From contig OX457037.1 in assembly GCA_949752735.1 (NCBI GenBank), forward strand, positions 64,849,449 through 64,913,448: DNA of 64,000 bases. Direction: 5' to 3'. How positions within the stretch are numbered: position 1 is the first letter of the stretch; every line of letters starts with the position of its first letter. The notes below the pieces were generated by a model. It did no database searches. It was not told the DNA's origin and saw only the letters and a program-made list of their open reading frames with translations. Source of the stretch: Lumbricus terrestris. Lineage: Eukaryota; Annelida; Clitellata; Crassiclitellata; Lumbricidae. Below are positions 1 through 12,700 of this stretch, piece after piece. Both the position numbers and the translations under genes were made by a program.

Positions 1-387
1 TCTGAGAAAGGCGGAATCTGCATAGTAGATTGCAATGGAAAGCTGTTGATATCGCCTACCGATAAAGCCTTGCACTCTCTTTCAATATTCCTTCCGATCA
101 ACGTGAAAGTAAACAGAGATGGATCGTTTTTGTTGGTCAACGAAGACGGCGGTCAAATCTTTATACTGACATCTACTTTGGAATACAAGAGAGAGTTTAT
201 GTCTAAGAAACACGGATTGAGACATCCAAGAAGAATATTCGTTGATGGATTGAATGGTCGTCTGCTCGTCTGTGACAACTTAGCGAACGGCGGATGCATA
301 TTGGTGTTTGATATTTCCAGTGTGAGACAAATAAGCCTTTTTTGGGGCAAAGATTTAATAGACAAAATCGTTTGTTTTAATTCTTAG
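1..387 (+). CDS. Unit 0: 3' end of an NHL-propeller gene (partial at window start)
   Basis: Open in frame 1 from the first base to a TAG at 385-387. It matches the last third of the NHL-like exon of the three complete downstream paralogues: GGICIVDCNGK, FLPINV.VN.DGSFLLVNEDGG, LTSTLEY.REFMSKKHGL, HPRRIFVD, NGRLLVCDNLANGGCILVFDIS. It is therefore the end of another member of the array, with the remaining exons upstream of the window. The C-terminus differs: the paralogues stop 1-5 codons after FDI(S/A), whereas here the frame runs about 22 residues further. The local alignment to unit C (shared CAAATAAG string) suggests a one-base indel moved the old stop out of frame. Role by analogy: a C-terminal ligand- or protein-binding beta-propeller. 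Family membership is certain; the functional state is unknown because the upstream exons are not visible. Confidence 0.85.
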   Translation, partial: SEKGGICIVDCNGKLLISPTDKALHSLSIFLPINVKVNRDGSFLLVNEDGGQIFILTSTLEYKREFMSKKHGLRHPRRIFVDGLNGRLLVCDNLANGGCILVFDISSVRQISLFWGKDLIDKIVCFNS

Positions 388-640
388 ACCACCTGCTACA
401 GATATGCAGCCACATTTTGGTTGAACGATATAATATTATTATGTTTGAATATCATCAACGTCTTAAGACTATCAGTAACTGTTATTGAAGGTAAAAAGAT
501 GGATTGTTTTGAATTTCATGCGAACCAACTAATGACGCTTCATTATTGCAGGATGGACAATTATCGTGCTGGGATTCGCCGTTTCCAGGAACATGCTATT
601 TACCTGGTTAAGAGTTGTTAAGGAATAATAAATATAAACC
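388..640. repeat. 3' flank of unit 0, conserved with units B and C
   Basis: A segment after the stop (GACCACCTGCTACAGATATG...) recurs after unit C at about 55843 and, more diverged, after unit B at about 43847. The later part (ATGGATTGTTTTGAATTTCA...GACGCTTCATTATTGCAGG, 499-590) recurs near 43970-44050 and 58697-58795. It is probably 3' UTR or downstream sequence copied with the gene. I see no such match after unit A. The short ORFs here do not look coding. Confidence 0.6.
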
Positions 641-1632
641 GCACGTACAACAAGTCAAATGCAATGGCACAACTTCAAGCTGGAAATTAATTAAATTTGG
701 AGTACCCCAAGGCTCAATATTACGTCCTCTTCTATTCTTGATATAGGCCTACAGCAACGACCTTCCAATATTATATCCTCTATTCTGCACTTTGTGCTAT
801 TTGCTGACGACTCCAAAATCTTCGTCTCAAACACAAATCCTACGAAGAACTAATACGAATCCTTAATGAAGAACTTGTACTAGTGTCTGATTGGTTCAAG
901 GCAAGCAAACTATCTCTTAACTTGACAAAAACCAAAGTATACATTCTCTTTTGCTCTGATAGGAAACCAACTCCACAACTGAGGATAAGAGTCCATTTAT
1001 CGATATTTAAACAAGTCAAATCTGCAATATTCCTTGGAGTCTACGTGGACCAACATTTAACCTGGAATGTGCAGTACACATAGAACACATTATTTTAAAA
1101 CTGGCTAAAGCATAGGAATACTAACCAGAATATCTTACTTACTGCCTAGAAACATTCTGCTCACCTTGTACTATATGATATACTCGTACATGTCCTAGCC
1201 TAAGTACTCTCCTGTATAGTTCACAACATGTCTATTGTGTAGTTGTATAATGTGTTTATTGAATTGCATAATTATTTCTATTTGTCTTGATTGTACTTGC
1301 ATTAATTATTCTGTTCTTGTCCATTGTTCCCGCAGTGCGTTTGCAGGCGGTTCAATAAAGTACATGCTTACTTACTTACTTTCCTATTGTAACATGTTAT
1401 ACATCTAACTACAACTATCGACTTCACAGAATTATTATATTGCAGAAAAGAATTGTCAGATTAATAGCTGGTTCTCCTTACAACTCACACTCAGAAATGT
1501 TATTCACACAGCTCGGGATTCTAAAAGTTTTACAAATTAAACAAATTGCGAATGTGTTAATTCATGCATCGATTTTCTTGCAACACATTGCCTATCTACC
1601 ATGCCAATCTCTTTACCCTAGACTCAGACATA

Positions 1633-3433
1633 CAGGGTGCGCAAAGAACCTAGGTCTTTTGCTAATATCTTGGCCAAAAGTAAGAATCTCCAAATGAAAC
1701 TTTACAGGCTTATAGACAATTCATATTTATTTACACATAATGGCCAGATTTCATTAAAATATTTCAAACAGAACAAAAGTTATATTGACTTTTAGTGAGG
1801 CCACCCACCGGTTTTGAACGATTCAAAGACGTAACGCAAAAAAGTAAAAAAGAACGTGATTTTATCAAGTCATATCTCAAATAATTGTTTGGAAATTAAC
1901 TTGATAGTGATTCACAACTTGTGTTCAATGTGTTCGCCACCAATGACAGCACTTCTTTTGAGTAGGCCTATATTTAGCCAAATTCTTGATGAACCTGTTG
2001 ACGCATTCCAAAAGCAAATCTTCGCACATCAACTCCAATGCACGCAACAATTCTCTTACTGCTCTTGGTTTTGGCTGAAGATTGTGATATTTCATAGCTC
2101 TCCGCAATTGATTATCAATCCATCGGGTTCAAATCCGGAGATTTGGGTCCATTGGCATTCTTAATAAAACCAGAACAATCGACATTGAGCCGAGCTTCGT
2201 CCATTTACGGCATAGTTGTAAAAAACGTTTTTTTCGTTTTTTATTCTCTCCCAAAAAACGTCGTTTTTTTCGTTTTTTTATTTTTCCCATCGTTTTTATC
2301 GTTTTTTCTTTTTTCTTTAACTTTATTTATTCATTTACTTTGTGTTATTATTTTCCTCAATTTTAATTTTTTCTGATATTCCTTAATTATGTTTTCGGCC
2401 AACTATCAAGGATTCAGCTAACTAAAGTCATTATTTCATCGTTTAACATCATCATTTAAGAGATAGCCTGCAAGTAGTAGGTTCCTAATCAATGTTTTCA
2501 AGGTTAAAATGCGGTTTTAGATGTAGCAAAGTCAAATTATTTACCGTTTCCGTTTTTTATGGTTTTTTTTTCGTTTTTTATTTTTTCGAAAAAAACGACG
2601 TTTTTTACCGTTTTTTATTCCGTTTCCATCGTTTTTTACATCTATGATTTACGGCAAATCTATTAAATCTCAGCTTAACTCGCAATTTTTTGAGCGCTCA
2701 CTATTTTGTCAGAGTAAACCTTGCTCATAGTCTTGTATCACCAGGATCTTGCTCAAGAGGTGTCTGAATAAACATTTTGTCTGTCATTGACACCTTGGCC
2801 ATTTTCATTTTTCATTTGAATTTCATTGCCTTAATAGCAAAATTACGAATCTGACAGTTTCCTTATTTACCAACGTGATTGTCATCTTGCTAAGTGACTT
2901 CACAGTGACCTGCGGCTAGACTGGTACCCTGTTTCTGTTTAAAATAGTAGCATTAATCATCTGGCTATGTCAGAGCTACTTGATAACAATTATTTGAGAT
3001 GAGACTTAATAAAAATCACAGGTTTTTTTAAACGTGCAGTTGTACAGAAAAATGTGCAGTTCTAAACGGATTTCTGCAGTTGTAGAAGCACTTCTGTACA
3101 GTTAAAACTGGCAAAAAGGGGTCATTCTCCTCCGTTTGGGAGTAATTTACTGAGGAGGATGGGAAAGAAAAGAAGTGGTTGTGCAGTTCTAAAAATTCCT
3201 TAAAAACAGCCCTGTAAAATCATGTTTTTGCTACTTTTTGTTGCGCTACGTTTTTGAATCGTCAAAAAACGGTGGTATAACTTTTGCTCTGTTTGAAATA
3301 ATTATTTTGATGAAATCTGGCCATCATGTGTAAATATGAATTGTCTGTAAGACTGTAAAATATCGTTTCAAAATCCTTACTTTTGGCCAAGACATTGGCA
3401 AAAAACCTAGGGGGTCTTTTTTGGCGCGCCCTG
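1633..3433 (-). mobile_element. Tc1/mariner-like degenerate element, copy 1 (inside the LINE)
   Basis: The left end CAGGGTGCGCAAAGAACC and right end GGCGCGCCCTG are inverted repeats, and the outer ~200 bp of both arms also pair. TA dinucleotides flank both sides (1631-1632 and 3434-3435), the Tc1/mariner target duplication. The interior is a degraded minus-strand transposase resembling copy 2 at 19876-20927. At 2220-2650 it carries an expanded low-complexity tract rich in CGTTTTTT. Length 1801 bp. It splits the LINE reading, so it inserted after the LINE. Confidence 0.75.
3019..3214 (+). mobile_element. hAT-like MITE (196 bp) nested in the Tc1-like element
   Basis: It starts CAGGTTTTTTTAAACGTGCAG and ends TTAAAAACAGCCCTG, so the ends are inverted repeats of a CAGGG-type hAT terminus. 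The interior repeats TGCAGTT(C/G)TA motifs. It is flanked by AAAAATCA (3011-3018) and TAAAATCA (3215-3222), a 7/8 target duplication. Tc1-like copy 3 (near 37850) lacks this insert at the equivalent place. A second copy with a perfect 8-bp duplication is at 45272-45468. Confidence 0.7.
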
Positions 3434-4096
3434 TACACTCCTACAACACAAGAAATTCAGCCCCGTATACATGTAGAACTGAGCGTGCCCGAACAAACTC
3501 TAGAAAATTCTCGATTAAGTGTGCAGGTCCCTGATGAATGGAGAAGAATGTCTCAGAACCTTTGTAGTACCCCAAATCTTAAATTATTTAAGCATCATTT
3601 ACGTTTATGGCTGATTGACCAGAACTGTTAGTCGGGTTCATAGGCCTACCTCCTTCTGTTTTCCCTTACTTAGTGCTTTGTTTCTAATTAGTTAAGGTTT
3701 GATGTTTCATAGTTAAGGGTTTTCTCACTTTATGTGTAGTTTGGTATTGATTTTTAAAAATTAAGATTCGATGCTTAACATCATCATATTTAGATAACAT
3801 CATCATATTTAGATCCGCATATTATGTAGTATCGTGATGTTAAAAATTGGAACGTTTAGTTCTCTTAGTTAAATTTTTAGATTTATAATGATGTAAGCCT
3901 GATATGAAATATAAATTTCTGTAGACGTCACGCTTGTTGTAATGAACCTGTAAACACCTAGTATCAAAATATGAACATAGGTGGCCCTAACTAGCGGGAC
4001 ACTGCAGTCCCTTCTGGGTTCCCTTTTGGAACCAAGAGTTTTTCGTGTTGACTTTGATGTGATGCTATCTTGTTTGCTTCTTGGCTCAATAAAAAA

Positions 4097-4132
<36 letters not shown>

Positions 4133-5382
4133 AGCTTATGATAACCATTTGGTCTATCACTCGGATAATATGCAAGGAATGGGTGACCCTAGGGTGAGGT
4201 CACCTTTGTAGCTCAGATTTAAATTCCTATTGTATCTCAAACAGTGAACTCATGATTATACTGACTTGAAACATGTTTTTGCGTTTGTATGACGCAGGAG
4301 CGAATAACAGTCTTCTGCAGAGCTACACCTAATGCCGGCAGGCATATTAAGCAAGGTCTGCATATTGAACTATCACATGAGGGTACCTCCAAACTGGTTG
4401 TCCTTTGTTTCTGGTTCCTACATTCGACTAATGCAGGCTTCACAATTAATTAGGCCATACGACGAAGCACTACCCAGTACCTCCCAAGGCTTTAACCCGG
4501 AATCTTGGCTGTCACAATCATATGCACGTTACAGTCTGTGGTGGTTTCATATAGGCTGTGTCTACATGCGAGTGTTTGTTTGTAGAGCTCAGTAAGTTTT
4601 ATTTGTCAACTTCTTTTCCAAACTACAAAATTCCCACATTTCGCTTTATTGACTGCGTATCCACGACCCCGCCAATTCTCAGTGAATTAAGATAATTTAC
4701 CACTGCGCCCTTTATACAGGGTCTCTTCGTTGCCACGCTGTTTGGCAGTTAACTGCAACTAAAACTGAAACTTAAAAATGCTGAATAACTGTCGCTGTTA
4801 TATGAACTGAAAAAGAATAGCTGACAACTGTATTACTAAATACTCACAAAGCGTTAACTTTGGAGTGAAATATGTGTTTATCTTCACTTTCCTTTTTAAT
4901 TGCAGGTTAATCCCACTCTAGTTTACAGTAAATTTCTTATACTCATTTAACTTCTGATTTCTTTCTCTCTCGTGTTGCCGCTTATTAAGGTTACTGCTAA
5001 CCGTTAAAAAATCGACAATGTCAAGAAAAATGTTAAAGCGAAAAGTAGAAAGTATTGTGTGGGAATATTTTGTTGATGATGCGGAAGTAGACTTAGAGTC
5101 TATGTTGAATTTGCAATGTTTCTCGAAATGAAGCTGAGAAATTACGCTGAGAAACATGAGTAGGCTATGGCACATTAATGGGTAAAATGCGTAAAAATCT
5201 TTTAAATGATTAGCATATGGAAGGATGTGCATGCGAATCAGCTGCTGAAGGAAAAGCTGCAAAGCAAAAGAAATAACCTGATGACAGAGTTAAAGCTACT
5301 AATCTAAGATCAAAGTCATGGTAAGATATGTATTGTATCTGACCATTTATGTAATAGTAGCCTAGGCCTACCGCCCTGGGCT

Positions 5383-5470
5383 TTTTATCGTGCAGTTCTC
5401 CAAAAAAGATGCAGTTTTAAATGAATTTATGCAACTGTAAAAGCAATCTTCTACATCAGAAACAAAATAA
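5383..5470 (+). mobile_element. Fragment of the 196-bp hAT-like MITE family
   Basis: GGGCTTTTTATCGTGCAGTTC with GCAGTTTTAAATG and GCAACTGTAAAAGCA matches the 5' half of the MITE at 3019-3214. The duplicate Y lacks this insert near 60275 (ACCGCCCAGGAAATAAAATT), so it entered after the duplication or was lost in Y. Confidence 0.5.
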
Positions 5471-6128
5471 AATTATCTCTCCATTTATCTGAAAAACAAT
5501 CGCTCGCCTTAAATTGTGCTGGCATGGAAGTACCAGCAGACGCTGCCTGTATACAACTGACTAATGTGCTACATCAGAAACAGAGAGTACTGTAGGCCCT
5601 ATGTGACTAGATTCGATGGAACTGCCTATGGGGCTGCCTACATTGCAGCTAGCGTCGTCCAAGGGCTAATACAGGGCTTTTTATGTACATCCTAAATTGA
5701 ACTCATTGAGTCATTAGTGAATTTTGCCGATGACACATAATATAATTTATGTTGAGGTGATTCGAGATTATGAGATATTATCGTGATAGAGAAATTCAAA
5801 GGTAGGCTATATTCGATCGGGTTCGAAAGAACTGCTTGCGTCTCCATACAACGAAGATCCGAAAGATGATTGTCTTCGAGACAATTGTTCCACCCATGAT
5901 TTCTGAGGCATCCAGGATAAAATCTAGGCTATGTGTGTCCTATGCATAACAGGAATATCGGATCAATGGATGACCACTCATGTAGAGAATGTCTTTGCAA
6001 CGCGTTCATCGTCAATGTAGACCATGGGCGTGCTTCGATCCCAAGGGCTAATGCTCTACAAGAAGTGAAACGAATGAACACCGTAGCGCACCTAATCTAT
6101 GCCTTCCCAGCCTGGTGGGGGTTACACC

Positions 6129-6605
6129 CATATGCGCAACCACCCTATGGGACAACCAACTTTTGAGAGGCTTGGGACGGTCCCCCCAACTTTTGACGAA
6201 CGGTTCCCTCCCAACTTTCGACGAACGGTCCCCCAACTTTCAACGAGAGACTTGGGACGGTCCCTCCCAACTTTTGCCACCGACTGCTGCTAATAGCCAT
6301 TTCAATATAGATTGGTATATTAAGATCGAATGAAGGCTGAATCAAGAGCGTTTTAATCCTGCATGTAAGCCTACATCTTACCCCGACAGTGTTGGCGTCT
6401 CACAGAGATTGCACGTGAAACTGCTGCTTGTGTGAATCACGGAAACTGATCTTTGGTGACAATTATTGTGACTCTTGAGTCTTGACTTTCTTTTAGTAGG
6501 CCTATTTTCGTGTCTGGTGTGAATGCTTCTGTCTTTCCAAATGCATTATATTATATAAGAATTTTCATTTGGTCCCCCAACTTTTTGGACGTGGTTGCGC
6601 CTATG
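6129..6605. mobile_element. Non-autonomous hAT-like element with 8-bp target duplication
   Basis: The left end CATATGCGCAACCACC and right end GTGGTTGCGCCTATG are inverted. Flanks are GTTACACC (6121-6128) and GCTACACC (6606-6613), 7/8 identical. The duplicate Y reads GGGGTTACACCAGAGCTGAGG near 60970, an intact empty site. Inside, 6160-6280 is a small tandem array of CCAACTTTTGACGAACGGTCC-like units. No protein is encoded. Confidence 0.75.
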
Positions 6606-6960
6606 GCTACACCAAAGCTGAGGAACCGGAACGGATTGAGCAGATAATGGAAAGGCCTACAGGCGCTGCAAACTCAATCCCAAGTACATGTACAGCAGAG
6701 ATGGCGTTGAAATCTATTGAACGCCCATTTAGCGCTGTAGTCTACGCATCGATGAACACTGAACAGCATGCACTCTATCTATTCCACCAGGTTCACCCTT
6801 TCTGTGATCACGCAATCTGTCTTCAGGCTCATGGCTTCTTTCCCACGGACCCAGATAATCGAAAATTCACCTCTGGAGTCTCATACAAAAACATATTGTG
6901 ACACAATAATTATCCAATGACAACATCACGACAAAATCGCATATTCACCAAACCTAGTTT

Positions 6961-7130
6961 AGTTGGGACGCGGGGGTGTGATATGTAGTCGAAGGGTAAC
7001 AGGTTCGAATCTACCTCAGGCCATTGTTTAGCGACCTTGGACAAGTGGCTTACTCATAATATTGTCTGTGAGAAAGGCAACGGGAAACCACCTCACTCAT
7101 CTCATCCACGGGTGGCTTTACATCAAATGA
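6961..7130 (+). mobile_element. tRNA-derived SINE, copy in duplicate X
   Basis: A tRNA-like head with B-box GGTTCGAATC at 7002-7011 is followed by a non-tRNA body (GCGACCTTGGACAAGTGG, GAAAGGCAACGGGAA). The homologous copy in duplicate Y has its B-box at 62961. It cannot fold as a full tRNA and is not a tRNA gene. Confidence 0.6.
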
Positions 7131-7760
7131 ATCTGCCTTTTGGCAGAGAACAGACTCATCATCATCAGTTAGGATTAATGGCATATTATTATCGTATAAA
7201 CCCTTTGTATAGTCCTAATAATTATAATTAATTAGCCAAATGTAACACGCTGCGTTCTGCCAATCTGATGTTTTGAGTACGTGAAAATAGACTGATTGGG
7301 CACTATAGAAACTTAAAGTGTTGAATTAAGAACTTGAAATTAAGCTAGCACACCGTGCAAAGGAAGCAGCTTCACCCACAGGCAGTATTACTTCAATAAT
7401 TAATAGCCCTGAATTAAGCACATGCTCATTGTAAGTAGGGCTGGCTGCAGTGGCAAAATTAGAGGTGAGTGCACGTTACAGTTGCCTAGGCCTGTCTGCA
7501 GCTCATTTCCACGTATAGGCTACTATGCACTAATATTTTCGAGGTGAGTACACGCCTAAACATTGTATGCTCGCGTATAGACCAACCCGCGACTACTGCA
7601 ACAGCCATGATTATAAGTGTGGGGAGGATGTTGAGGCCGACGCGTTTTAGCTGGCGGTGTTCATTGTTCAACGGGCGGCAGAAGATGCGTGGGTAGAGAT
7701 GTTTGGTAAGAGAGAGTCCCGTTGACTGGCTGATCAGCCTACAGTAGGTCTAGCCTACAT

Positions 7761-8925
<1,165 letters not shown>

Positions 8926-9142
8926 GCAAACATACATCGGTTACATCCTTATTAAATTTTGTAAATATGCCTATCTGAAAGGTCATGATAATTACAATTA
9001 TGACATAGGCCTAATTATGGCAAGGCGAAACGGACAATCGTAAATTTCTATTGTTACCTTCTACTATTTACGATAATGGAAACTCGACTGATTCTGATGA
9101 GAACTCTGTATTGAAAAGAACTGTTTTTTAACTGTAATGTAG

Positions 9143-9158
9143 AAACTGAGAATTCAAT
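9143..9158 (+). other. Probable end of 5' UTR exon of unit A (16-nt leader after a conserved acceptor)
   Basis: TTTTTTAACTGTAATGTAG ends with AG at 9141-9142, then AAACTGAG and the ATG at 9159. In units B (29405) and C (47973) an AG followed by AAACTGA also lies exactly 16 nt before the start codon, preceded in C by a good pyrimidine/ACAG tract. This suggests a spliced non-coding first exon. Its upstream donor is not identified. Confidence 0.45.
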
Positions 9159-9255
9159 ATGGGCAAATATTCATCGCGAAAGAATCAGTTGTGGTATCTT
9201 GCTCTGCAACTTGCGGAAGAAGAAACTAAATCCAGTCAGTTTGCGCAAGAAAACG
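9159..9255 (+). CDS. Unit A exon 1: conserved N-terminus
   Basis: The SSRK.QLWY.A..L.EEE.K core is shared with exon 1 of B and C; all three exons are exactly 97 nt and end in phase 1 at G|GTAA(A/G)-type donors (B: G|GTAATC). It is an amphipathic helix-like segment that may be the first helix of the CARD-like domain in exon 2. Confidence 0.8.
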
Positions 9256-9569
9256 GTAAATTATGTCAATACTCGCTCAATTATTAGATTTTTTGTGATA
9301 TAAACTAAACGATTACTATTTTTATCAGTTTTAGTAGATAAACTGTGACTCTCAACATTGGATGGCATGTGATTGTAATAGCTTTTAGGTTGCAGCCCCT
9401 GATGCTGGAACAGACTTTCTTCTGTCCTGCGGGGGGTTGACTCATTTGACTCCTTCAGATCTGGACTCAAGACTAACTTATTTTGAAAGCCCCATCCTCC
9501 TGTTAGTAGTATGTGAGACGCCTCTGTGTTACGGCGCCATAGAAATTGTCATTCCTATTGTTGTTGTTG

Positions 9570-9607
<38 letters not shown>

Positions 9608-9665
9608 TTTTTTTTTTTTTTTTTTGCCCCGAGGTACATATGATATAATATTATTATTATTATTA

Positions 9666-9721
<56 letters not shown>

Positions 9722-9723
9722 AT

Positions 9724-9763
<40 letters not shown>

Positions 9764-12700
9764 ATTATTATTATTATTATTATCACTATTATTATTATTG
9801 TAACAGATTGCACAGTGAGCGCAATAGATGTGATTACAGTATATTGCATGGCGACTGTAATAGTAGTTAATCTAATGGTTCTAGGACAAAATGGTAGCGG
9901 ACAAAATGGTACGGAAAAAATGGTAGGGACAAAATGGTGTGTTCAAATTCACTAATCCAGCTTTCATTTCATCCATACCATTTTGTCCGGTCTCCAATTT
10001 AATAGATTGCATTGCGATTGTAATAGAAGTGTCAACTGGATGTTCGTATAAACAGTAGATAGGCCTACAATAAAATAAAATGCAACTAACTGGTTTGGTG
10101 CCACAGTTATGCCAGACAAGTCAAAATTAGAATGTAGCAAACTATGCTATTCTAAACTGAATTGTTATTATTAGAAAGCGGATTAATTCAATTCAATATA
10201 GCATAAGACAATGCAACTAATGAATTCATACCAGCGGTATATAAGAGAAGTCCAAAAAAGAATATAATAAAGTAAATACACTAAGTTATTTCAAGTTGAT
10301 TTATTACAAAAATAATATTCTTTATTGAACAATCCGGTTGACAGACCGCAACCGGTTAGAGTGTGCAGTTATGGAATTGAAACAATTCACAAGAGCGCAA
10401 ATGACAGTAGACATAAATGTTAACTACTAACAGAAGAGACAGCCTGCAATACACAAAGCAATCAAATAATACTCTAAAAAGTCATGGTAATGCGACGCAT
10501 GGCAGCTGATTTTGTAAAGCCATTCGCAATGACAAAATTAATGTGAAGGATAGTTATTTTGATTAAACCTCCTGCAACTATGATCATCCAGAACAAGGTT
10601 TGGCATTGATAGCTTTTTGTCTAAAATCACAGAAAACTGAGTGATAAATAGGGATGCAATGGCTCAACAAACATTAGTTTCGAATGGGTATCTGGAATTC
10701 AGCCTCTGAAGGATCTAAAAAACATGGAGTAACGAACATTTGCTAAATCTTTAGATAATCCTGGATCCAAAAGTGTCCTAATAAAACCTTGGAAGCACTG
10801 AAGTAGCCTCTCCCGTTGGTAAGATAATCTCATAATTTGAGAATGATGGTGTAACCATAATAAGTTAATAACCATATAAAACTCCACAAAGCTTAATCTT
10901 GATCAACTGCAGCACATATTAAACAAAAAATACAATTTACTGAATGTAGGCCTGCCCTATAGGGCCTATGTGTTTTTACCAAAACATAATCACTGAAAAA
11001 ATATTTGTCATTCTGTGAACCCATTACAGAAGAACATGGAAAGAGAATTCAGACAAAATACAACCAACTGGTTAGCAATCTGTCGTGTCTGGGAGACATA
11101 ATAGCAACGATGTATCAGGAAGAGAAATTATCGTTGAGGGAGTTTGAGAACATCCAGTCTTTGCAATCAACTCCAATCCGAGCCAATGAAGAGCTGCTAA
11201 GCATCATAGCCAGGAAACCAAGAGATGTCTATGAATGCTTTCTGTCACTGATCAAATCAACTAAACAACTGCATCTATATAAAATACTGGTGTCTGGTGA
11301 TGACAGTAAGCATAAAATAGCCTATAGGCCTATGATAATTATTTAACCCAGCATGTAGGCCTATGATAACTCCTAACGCGCGCGCGGAGCACTCGCCTAA
11401 ACAGACGATTCTAGCTTTGTTTGGTTTATAGTATAGTCAGGTAATCAGTAAGCTTATAAAATCAATTTGATAAGACTTAAGAAATCAGCTGACTTTCAGA
11501 AACTTTCCTTCAAGCGTCGTATCGTAATCGTAATCTCCATATTTCTAGAGCGCAATTCAAAAGCCAAGTGCAGGCGCCAGCTTATTGACGAACGCTGTGC
11601 CATGTCAGAAGGGTTGTCCAAAAGAGTAATCCGAAGGATGTCATAGTTTGCTTTCCAGAGTATCAAAGGTGGCAGAGTTGCTGTTAAGGTGGGTGGCGTT
11701 TAGTTCGAGAGTTTGGAGACGGAAGATAAAGTGAGTAAGGGTAATAGTAGCCTAAACCATACTTATCATTGGCTGAATCTAGGTGATGGTCTTTCTCTAT
11801 AGGCCTATATGATAGCCTATATCAATGTGGGACACAGTTAAAAATTTGTATTAAATCTATTCCAGCATGTCATTGTGCAAATAAGGAAAACATCTCGGAT
11901 CACAAGGACATGATTTGCCGGAATTTCATTTGGCTCTCCGAGAATCTGGACACAGAAAGTGGTCTAATATCTCTGCTCTACCAGCTAGATGTCCTAACAC
12001 TTCGTGAGAGAGAACGTATATTCTCTGCGAACGATACTTTCCAAAAGAATGAGTTACTACTTGGATTACTCAGCAAGAAATCTCCAACAGAATTTGAGAA
12101 ATTCCTGAAGGCGCTAGAAGAATTGGGTCAAGGCCATCTGACACGGAAACTTAGAAAACCAGCAGGTTTGACTACGATTTTTTTTCTAAGCAGCTAATGA
12201 GCATTACAATTAGGCTATTACTCTAAAGCGCATCAACTTCAAGTTATATTGTTTTTGAGCGAATGTAGGCTTGAGAGACGGTTCGCATTGCGATTATAAA
12301 CTGCAGCACCTGAATCAACCAGAGACTCGTATTTGACAAATGATGGTTGCTCTATCTGGCTCTTTTAATATCGATTCTGATATCGACCGCACGTGTTGTC
12401 TGGCATGTTTTCCTTTTATGCCCTACATGTTTCCTTGTGACACATGGCTCTTCGGTTCTCAGCTCCATGATGTTGTAGCCTACGAGCCACCCCCATCGAC
12501 CAGAAACTGCATGTCTCCCAGCCTTGTTGGGCTTTGCCAGGCAGCAAGTGAGAAATCGACTTCAATAGTTGATACGCTGAAAATAAGTATTTGTTTTAAC
12601 AGAAGCTGGACCGATCGATTTTGTTTTCCTAAATAGAAGTGGGATTTATGGGGAATATAAAAACCATATCAATGGAACCTTTTCGATTAAACAGAAGTTG

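Larger units (their letters stand above)
641..4131 (+). mobile_element. CR1/L2-like non-LTR retrotransposon remnant, interrupted by nested insertions
   Basis: Broken reverse-transcriptase motifs appear in order on the + strand. GVPQGSI.RPLLFLI is at about 700-745 with an in-frame stop after it. The catalytic FADD box is at about 800-812. WFKASKLSLNLTKTK and FLGVYVDQHLTWN, typical of the thumb, are at 883-1080. LQKRIVRLIAG is at 1440-1475. The C-terminal tail (VPDEWRRMSQNL) resumes at 3440-3631. The gap is filled by an 1.8-kb Tc1-like element. A small 3'-end-like sequence with a CTTACTTACTTA tail (about 1200-1380) also interrupts it. The 3' end is a (ATTG)n tail at 4097-4129, as expected for this LINE group. 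It is dead, with stops, indels and insertions throughout. Confidence 0.75.
4130..7760. repeat. Segmental duplicate X (partner 58690-63990; part also at 43836-44720)
   Basis: Long stretches align in order with the region after unit C: the TATCACTCGGATAATATGCA segment, the GTGAACTCATGATT segment, GTTTACAGT(A/C)AATT, AAAGCTACTAAT, the TGTGTCCTATGCATAAC segment, GCTGAGGA.CGG(A/G)ACGG, a tRNA-like SINE, and the ATGTTTTGAGTAC to GCAGAAGATGCG end. The first ~600 bp also align with the region after unit B. I see no gene in it; the short ORFs (for example 6569-6901) are not conserved as proteins between copies. Insertions present in one copy only are listed separately. Confidence 0.7.

Noticed and set aside
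6569..6901. 110-codon ORF as a gene
   Set aside because: It begins inside a MITE, and the duplicate copy near 60970-62800 does not preserve the frame.
7001..7012. tRNA gene suggested by GGTTCGAATCT
   Set aside because: Only the B-box region is tRNA-like. The 3' acceptor half is replaced by SINE body, and the same structure is repeated in duplicate Y.
9529..9849. Poly-Ile and poly-Leu ORFs
   Set aside because: Translations of an (ATT)n tract in intron 1 of unit A.
12340..12636. 98-codon ORF in intron 3 of unit A
   Set aside because: The homologous intron of unit C (about 50215-50400) aligns in DNA but does not keep the frame.
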